Origin: Fasciola hepatica
Lineage: Eukaryota > Platyhelminthes > Trematoda > Plagiorchiida > Fasciolidae
Reading direction: 5' to 3'
Length of the DNA: 64,000 nt
NCBI GenBank assembly: GCA_948099385.1
Contig: CANUEZ040000182.1
Location: forward strand, 18,787,501-18,851,500
Each line of letters opens with the position of its first letter. Position 1 is the first letter of the stretch. Positions 57,031-64,000 of the stretch are shown here, in pieces. A program made the position numbers and the translations under genes. Under the pieces are notes generated by a model. It was not told where the DNA came from, made no database searches, and was given only the letters and a program-made list of their open reading frames with translations.

Positions 57031-60000
57031 TTCAAAGTTGATTTTGATGAATATATAGAACTTTGTGAACAGTTTCCAATATTCGACCCCATAATAGTTA
57101 CGCCAAGGAAATGTCTCGTGCAGTATTGGGGCTTGGTGTTGACCGGAGAGCAACTAGACATCCTTGTGAAGTGGCGAGGGTGACGGCTACTACTTATGGC
57201 CACTTCGAGAAAGCGTCCACAACCATGAGGTTACATCCCACCATTAGTTTTATTAGAAGAAGTGTACACTCTCTTCCTCCTAAAATATTACTGCGAAAGC
57301 ATCGCCTGTAGTCCCTCAATGTGCAGAGCGTCCTCTTAGCAAAGAAGTTTGGAACTTTACCTTGGTCTCCGTTTCACGGAAAGACAAGACGTTTTGCGGA
57401 AATCATTCTCGATAAAATCAAGTGGCAAAGAAAGAACACAAAGTTGCTTACATGACCTTTACAATGTGTCATCGATCTGATGCGGTCTAACGGCCCAATG
57501 GTCGATGGAATCAGTAACCGAGAAAAACTTTTGCGAGAAAAACAAACTTCAGTTAGAAGCTCAAACGAGGCCACGCAAAGCCACAATTAATTTTGGTCCA
57601 ACTGGATCGGCAACGGACAGGCAGAATGGAACCACAGACAGAGTTCTGCATAGGAGGTTACCAAATCCATCTACCTAAATGCATATTTATGTATTGGACC
57701 AACATGAAAATTGAACTGTCGTTCACTTGGTGCATTCAGTGGCTTCAGTTTGTTTTTTCAAAATGTTTCTTTACGGATACGCATATGTCTGCTTTGTCTT
57801 CAGTATATTGAGAAATGAAGCTGTAGGCAAGTATAATTTTTCTATAAAACGTTCGCTAATGATAATAACAATTATTGGTTATTGTTTTTGCAATCCTTGC
57901 TTTTGTACAAGGCTGCACTTAAGGTTTTGTAACCTGTTGACCAAGTTCAATAATGATAACTATCCTCGTAAAGATGGAAAGTTGCCATGCCATCATATGT
58001 GGTGCTGGATTAGAAATTACAGCTGCATGAATCGTGGATTCTCGTCCCGTACAGCTTGCTACAAACCAGTTAAATAATCCAGTGTGTTGCAGGTGAAAAT
58101 CGCATCAGTGCTTCTAACCTTGAGGATAAGTGTATGGAGTTGAGAATACATTGAGGACCGAATAAAATGTTTAGTTTGGGCAACAGTACCTTCTGGTCTC
58201 TACGATACACACAGTCGAACTTTATAAAACATACTGATGTAAACACAACCTATAGATGAGTAGATGAAGGTTCTCGAAGACACCCGAACGGTTTCGTGGT
58301 TATATCATTTATATCCCGTCCACCTTTTCTCATTCACTCGGATACGTGCACACTCTGTGTGTACTCCTTCTCAAGAATCTAACTTACGCACCAGGTGTGT
58401 GAGTAGACGCATTAGTGAAGTATAAACGTTCACAAGCATAGTTCGAGTCATCCGCAAAATGATTTGTTTTGATGGATTTCATCGAATGAGCATTTGAAAA
58501 AGGCAAGCTTTTATGAAGGAACTGATGAGCTAACTACTAGGCAGATAAATTTGCATTTCATTTTCTGTGGTTTTGTCTCTTGTTCATTGTTCTTTTCTTT
58601 CAAATAAGTAAACTGTTCTTCCCCTTGTCATTATTCACCTGCCAACGTTCTAGTTTGGGTCATGGTTCTTCCAAGTACATATTGAGTGAAGCTGCAAAAT
58701 ATTGTTCTGTTCATTCATCCTCATCTATTCACACAAATACCAATAATCTGACCTTTCTGAACGCAATTTTTCCTTTTATCAACTAACAATCAAAGAAATT
58801 ACGGATCCGTTACAAATAAGAAGTAAGCATTTCGTTCTGTAATATCTCACAGTCAAAGCATATTTTTCTACCTAATTTTCCCCATTTATTTGTATGAAGT
58901 TAAGGGTTAATAATATTTATTAATTAGCATATTGTATCAATATACAAAGTGTATCTTGTAAAGCAGTCATACAGATCATTTATTTATTATATGAATCTCA
59001 ATCCTCAGCCATCGTCTTGGAAACAACTTTTAATTTCCCTACTTTTTCATTCATTCTATCCTACATGCTAAATCATATGTCATCGCAAATAAGTTCACAT
59101 AAGATCTCAGAGTTGCCTTGTTCAGACATGTGATTATTATAATTTTGACCCCCACCCTTCGTGGTACATCAAAATCAGAAAAGATTTCTCCAATCCGTAT
59201 GAGTTGTCGTCATTCATCACTGGGACCCATTCAAGTTATCATTCTTGACAATATTTCGGTTATACATCCCACAGCTATGGCAAGGGCATATGGTCCACGT
59301 ATCTGCGTTTCTGTCACGCGTACTGAGGTCTTCATCACTAAATGGCGTTATATCATCAGTAAGAAACAATATTTTGCATCACTTGCACACTAAAGTCCCA
59401 CGACTGACCAACCTGAGGACCGAGTACAATGAACCTAGCATTACTTACTACAAACTGCGGTCTGTGAAGCTCCTTTTTCCTATCACTGGACTGCAAAGTT
59501 CCAAGTAAACTTCGTGCCCTCCAAACCAGTAATTAAAAAGGGGCGCGCTTTCGAATTTAGGATACTCCGGGGTGAAAAACTATCCTCGACAATTGCCAAG
59601 ACCTGAATTCCTTTTCGTTATGAGGAACCGACAGCAGGGGCCTTCTGATTTGGTGAGTATTTAGTTAGCTTGGGACTGTATATAAATATCCTACCATCAA
59701 AGACCATTACACTTCAGTTATAGTGTGATTATCACATTATTGCGTACTTATATAATGAGCAGTGAAAACTTCGACCATCATTATATTCGTCTACGTGGGC
59801 CTTAAGTTGTCTCAGTATAGTTGGGGGTGTGTATCTCAGGTTCGCCCTGAACAACTCTCGAAATACTCCCAAAACTGCACTTTTCAAACAACCTCTGCTG
59901 CGGAAGTCTTGCACACTGCTTTCTCGTGGAAGAGGTGTTTTTGCCGAAGTGTGACGACGAAGGCGAATGCCCGCGGCCGTCCTTCGGGCTGACCAGACCC

Positions 60001-60240
60001 AGATTCTATACTAACCGTGGATGGCGTATGAAGCATACAACATTATGCTCGTCGGCATCTGTGGTGTAGAGTGTACTGGATACCCCAGGGATGTCTGGCC
60101 TCATCCGAAGAACGTTTGAACTGAGCAGTCAATCACCGGCCCCTAGAGGGTTAAAGATTGCAAGCCTCGTCACACTGCCATGCAGGTACCACTTATTTTC
60201 CCATTGTACCATGAACTGTTTGGCACGGGGCCTGAAATCG
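57030..60240. other. No gene recognised
   Basis: AT-rich sequence. Frames of up to 116 codons (57727-58077) have no recognisable domain. No terminal repeats were noticed. Confidence 0.4.
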
Positions 60241-60248
60241 TATTATAA

Positions 60249-60293
<45 letters not shown>
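60249..60293. repeat. (TA)n microsatellite 1
   Basis: About 45 bp of alternating T and A, almost pure. Confidence 0.95.
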
Positions 60294-60299
<6 letters not shown>

Positions 60300-60691
60300 A
60301 TAGTAACGGGATTCTAGTAGTCGTTGTCATATACGTACCACAATCCAAAAGGCGCCAAACGTCCAAATGTGGTTTACAATAAGGTCCTGAATAAAGCAAT
60401 CATAAACATGGTAGAAATAGTACAACAATTGCACCGGGAATTAGAGTTGGCCACATGCAAGCAAATTCAGGATGGTTTGAGGTTCAAGCAGTCAAATAAA
60501 CGAAATATCTGTGGAAAATGTGGGTGAAAGTTCATGGGGGTAAGATCGGCGCCCGCACGGGTCGGAGCTCACGTAGGGTCAGTATCGGATGTGTGGTGTG
60601 GAGCAAAACTTTAGAGGAAAATTTAAATTTGGGGTGAGGGTGGAGGGTCAGATCGACATTGAGCTCGAAACTCCAGTTTGGTTGTTTTTCG

Positions 60692-60692
<1 letters not shown>

Positions 60693-60742
<50 letters not shown>
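60693..60742. repeat. (TA)n microsatellite 2
   Basis: About 50 bp of pure alternating T and A. Confidence 0.95.
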
Positions 60743-60743
<1 letters not shown>

Positions 60744-60749
60744 CTTCCA

Positions 60750-60969
60750 AGGGACTGTGGAAGCATCGAAATGTTTGAGGACTTTTCTTTTCTACCTCAT
60801 TCAATTGGAAAAATGAGCGTCCCTTGTCGATAAATCTCTCCCTTACTAATGCAGCCAATATTTGATTCACAAATAACTGGGTTGTACCTTCGTTGCTGCT
60901 TTTATTCCAGCTGCGTTGGATGGGTTTGAAAGTAAGTCTGCTAAAACAGTTACAATCTTCGCAAACCAT
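60750..60969 (-). CDS. Weak candidate exon
   Basis: The minus-strand frame before the (TA)n run reads MVCEDCNCFSRLTFKPIQRS and QLFVNQILAALVRERFIDKG in a balanced composition, then continues into a meaningless Tyr-Ile run. No domain is recognised. Confidence 0.15.
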
Positions 60970-62088
60970 AACTCCTCGAGTAAATTCCTGGACTGATTGA
61001 TAATCTCCGTAGATGCACTTTCACGGTTTTGCTAGAACAGTGTTTTCTAGGTCAACAAATCTTGACTCGAGTTTTTTTACAGATATCCACAGGCATACGA
61101 ATATATTCCCTAATGTGGTGTTTAAACAATCCGTGTCTATGCAAAAATGTTCGAATTTCAATCTAACTGATGTAGAAAACCGTATTGATTCATTGGTTTT
61201 TTGGAAGATATAGGTCTCCATGCCTTTTGAAACATCGCGTTCACAGTACGGTTACAGTTTTACGTTCTCTTCTCAATCTACTTACCTAAGTACCTGCACC
61301 TTTGAAATCTCAAGTGCTGATGCCACCTCACTATTGCGTATCAAATAAACAGTACCTACCGACAGACTATAAGCCAAGTTCTAGCTGTGTACCTAATCAC
61401 CTGTTCAAACTCTTACATATTATTGACGGGAAAACCAACCTTAGAACAGTAAGCCTATACTAACCATTTCCTGGGACGCGTGTACAACAATTTTCTTTAT
61501 AACTGATGGTTTACCAGGGACATTTAGTTATCCCAGTTTGTGATAATGAGCGACACTCCTATGTGCACTCATTATTCCAGCTGCTTCCGGATTAGTTACA
61601 ACAAATTGTTGTTTTTATCCCCTGGATGTACTGTCTTTTAGAGCCCCCGTAAACGCTAACGAATAGAAGCCTCATAACTCGACGTCTTTAAATGTTATTG
61701 AAATAATTGGTTGCTTATTGATGGTATTGTACCACGAGACAGTCTCGGTTTTCATTGAGTTGGATTTGGGACTGTATTCGTCATTGCATGTTTTTATCAA
61801 GACCAGGAATCGCAATCGTCTGACATCCTTATTCCCAGCAGGGAGTTGAAAATGCGTATATATGTGCGAATATGTGTGTAATATGTTCTGATATGCAACC
61901 GAGTGAACCTCCTTCAATAGTATGCATAAGTATTGAACCCCAAAACCCCATTGAACCCTACTTCAGAAAAACTGCTCTCACACACAAGTAATTTTATTGT
62001 TACACATTTTTTGACTAGTGCACTGATTTTTATGAACAATGGATCTTCTGAATTCCGTGATGATCAGCGATAAGTTTATATCTGTTAT

Positions 62089-62132
<44 letters not shown>

Positions 62133-63470
62133 CAAATCGAAAAGTTCATAGTACAAGATTCCTCAGAAACACTCCGATTTTTCCACACTTTGCGCCCAGC
62201 CTAAATCGAATCAGTTTCATATCTAAATGCATTATCGTGCTTTAATACGTTTCCATTCTAGAAATCAGCTCCGTTTGTGTTTGTTGAACAACTGGAATGG
62301 TAAATTCCCGAAAGAGTGTCAATTTTCGCCTACCGGTTCCTCAAAAGAGGTCTTCAGGTGGAAATTTCTTAAAGATAATAAGATATCCACTGGTACAGCA
62401 ACATTTGTGGAGGACGAACATTAGTTTAGGAAATACTTATGTAGTAATAGTGATCTACTATCTTGTCAACCCCAGCGTGTTTATCGTGGCACGTCTCAAC
62501 TTAGGTATAGCTGTTGTACTATTCGCAATGGTTGAAATGAGAACGCATTGAAATCGCCCAAAACCAAAACTGCTCAAATCGAGATAACGAGATGGTTAAA
62601 GCTGTGGAGGTGTGAGATATCCTCACTGAACAGTGGTTGCGTCATCGGAAATGAAAGGTAGGTCATAAGTTGACCAATCTCAGCGAGCTTCTGCGATTCA
62701 CATTTACGGGAATTCCTCAGAGCATTAGGCCGCGAAACTGTACCGGGCCGTGTATCATGAAATGTCCACTGTATCATACAAGTAAATACTTATAATACCC
62801 ATGTTATTTCATAATCAAGGATAACTAACCAGCTCAAAAACGGCTCATTCGTTTAATTTTAACCGTTTTCTATCTGATGGTAGGGAAGAAAACCGAACTC
62901 GTTACTTTAATCGAATAATGTCAAAACATAATGATGTTGATGGACATGAGAGCACGTCAGAGACTATGGGAAGCTGAAAAGGTTCAGGAAAAGCTCCGTG
63001 GTTTTCTGTCTAGGAATATCTGTGTACTAATGCGCTATGGTATGGAGAATGAGAAAAATTGGATTTGAGTATTATTTTGAGGAGTTTGCCTTGTCGTGTC
63101 AGTACGCATCCTAACATGGAATCCCTGTAAACAGTGAACACTTTTTCATTCTGCTTGGTCATCATTAGTTTGGGCTTATTCATCTAGTCCCAACTGATAC
63201 TCTGCACGACGGTGCACTCATTGGGGAAATATTTGATCTAAGTTTTGAAGGTTTGTTTCCATTACCGAAGCTGGTTTAGTCTGTGCTGGGTAGAGGAAGT
63301 TAAGGTTAATTATGTACGTTGACGATTTTGTCCTGTGGAAGGTTCTGCCCACAAAACTAACTCCATCATAGTTTCATTTTATAGACGAGACAACTGAATT
63401 ACGATTATCATTCGATAGAAAGGTGCCCTTTATTAACTATCCGTGTACGACTCATTAGACATTTTGGGAA
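60969..63470. other. No gene recognised
   Basis: AT-rich sequence apart from the (TA)n run at 62.1 kb. Frames are short and unrecognised. Confidence 0.4.
62091..62129. repeat. (TA)n microsatellite 3
   Basis: About 39 bp of pure alternating T and A. Confidence 0.95.
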
Positions 63471-63478
63471 GTCTCAAA

Positions 63479-63865
63479 TTATTCGTAATTCGCAAACAGA
63501 GACTGACAGACTACGGCTTTTCTCCAGAACACATCACGTCCTCGATGTCCCAAAATGCGAAGCATGTGCAAAAACTCACAAAGTCTGATCAAGCACATCT
63601 GCATAAATGATTCAGAAGGCAGTGCTTGGATCAGACTGGCCATGAAGTCCGCAGGCAATAGCTTTCTTCTGGCTCCCGTCATCGTCAGAAAGCTTTTCTC
63701 TCTACTCTGATTGCTAACTGAATGCTGTTTAAAATACTGACCAAGCCGGTGACGTATATCTATTGCGTTACCACTGGAGTTCTTTTTGATAAAATTAGAA
63801 TCGTTGTACTTCATATTCCGATGGATCGTGGACGAAAATTTCTGTAGACAATCATAAAATTTCAA
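63479..63865 (-). CDS. Uncharacterised 128-codon open frame
   Basis: The longest frame in the last 6 kb. It has mixed composition with segments such as MTGARRKLLPADFMASLIQA and LIRLCEFLHMLRILGHRGRD. No domain is recognised and no neighbouring exon could be linked. It could be an exon or chance. Confidence 0.25.
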   Translation of the reverse strand: MKFYDCLQKFSSTIHRNMKYNDSNFIKKNSSGNAIDIRHRLGQYFKQHSVSNQSREKSFLTMTGARRKLLPADFMASLIQALPSESFMQMCLIRLCEFLHMLRILGHRGRDVFWRKAVVCQSLFANYE

Positions 63866-64000
63866 AATTTAAATTTCACTACTGTGCCTTTACTGGGCAA
63901 TTCAATGGTAAAACTGTCGAGTGTGTGAGTATGACGATGTAGTAATTGTTGTGTAATCGTCAGTGCATGTCGGAGCCCCTTCAAAAAAAGTAATTTTCTA

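Noticed and set aside
60193..60816. Open frames with Tyr-Ile runs
   Set aside because: These are translations of (TA)n microsatellites.
1..64000. CRISPR arrays, tRNA or rRNA genes, bacterial operons
   Set aside because: No regularly spaced repeats, no convincing B-box or cloverleaf and no rRNA-like sequence were seen; the content is eukaryotic retroelements.

Overview
The window is eukaryotic repeat-rich DNA with no bacterial features: no operons, ribosome binding sites or CRISPR. It is a layered graveyard of retroelements. It holds six fragments of CR1/jockey-type non-LTR retrotransposons (LINEs), one Penelope-like element (PLE) with a GIY-YIG endonuclease, two BEL/Pao remnants and three Ty3/gypsy remnants. 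The gypsy element at 30.3-35.9 kb has a CsRn1-type CHCC Gag knuckle and a tRNA-Trp-like primer site. That mixture is typical of flatworm genomes, and a tapeworm or fluke is my best guess. The organism call is an inference.

Layout. 1-2.7 kb: nothing recognised. 2.7-5.1 kb (+): LINE 3' UTR with ~300-350 bp tandem units and an (ATT)n tail. 5.1-7.4 kb (-): PLE flanked by 469-bp inverted arms. 7.4-9.8 kb: nothing beyond a short (TTA)n-tailed fragment. 9.8-21.2 kb (+): a LINE split by an antisense BEL/Pao integrase fragment (13.7-14.3 kb) and a sense BEL/Pao relic (16-20.5 kb). 22.9-25.7 kb (-): another LINE. 28.5-39.2 kb (+): a LINE split inside its reverse transcriptase (RT) gene by a 5.6-kb gypsy element on the minus strand. 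39-46.5 kb: mostly unique sequence, including a probable host gene on the minus strand (43.1-44.7 kb). 46.6-49.3 kb (-) and 49.5-51.6 kb (+): two head-to-head LINE pieces; the second runs into a gypsy RNase H/integrase relic (51.6-52.8 kb). 55.3-57.0 kb (+): a third gypsy relic. 57-64 kb: AT-rich, low coding, three (TA)n runs.

No element in the window looks autonomous. Every RT has an altered catalytic dyad or several stops and frameshifts. The youngest event visible is the gypsy insertion: its two LTRs look identical over about 410 bp, yet its coding region is already broken in many places. Four LINE copies share a ~240-bp 3' UTR block and three share the same 3' terminus, which gives a common frame for reading the nesting.
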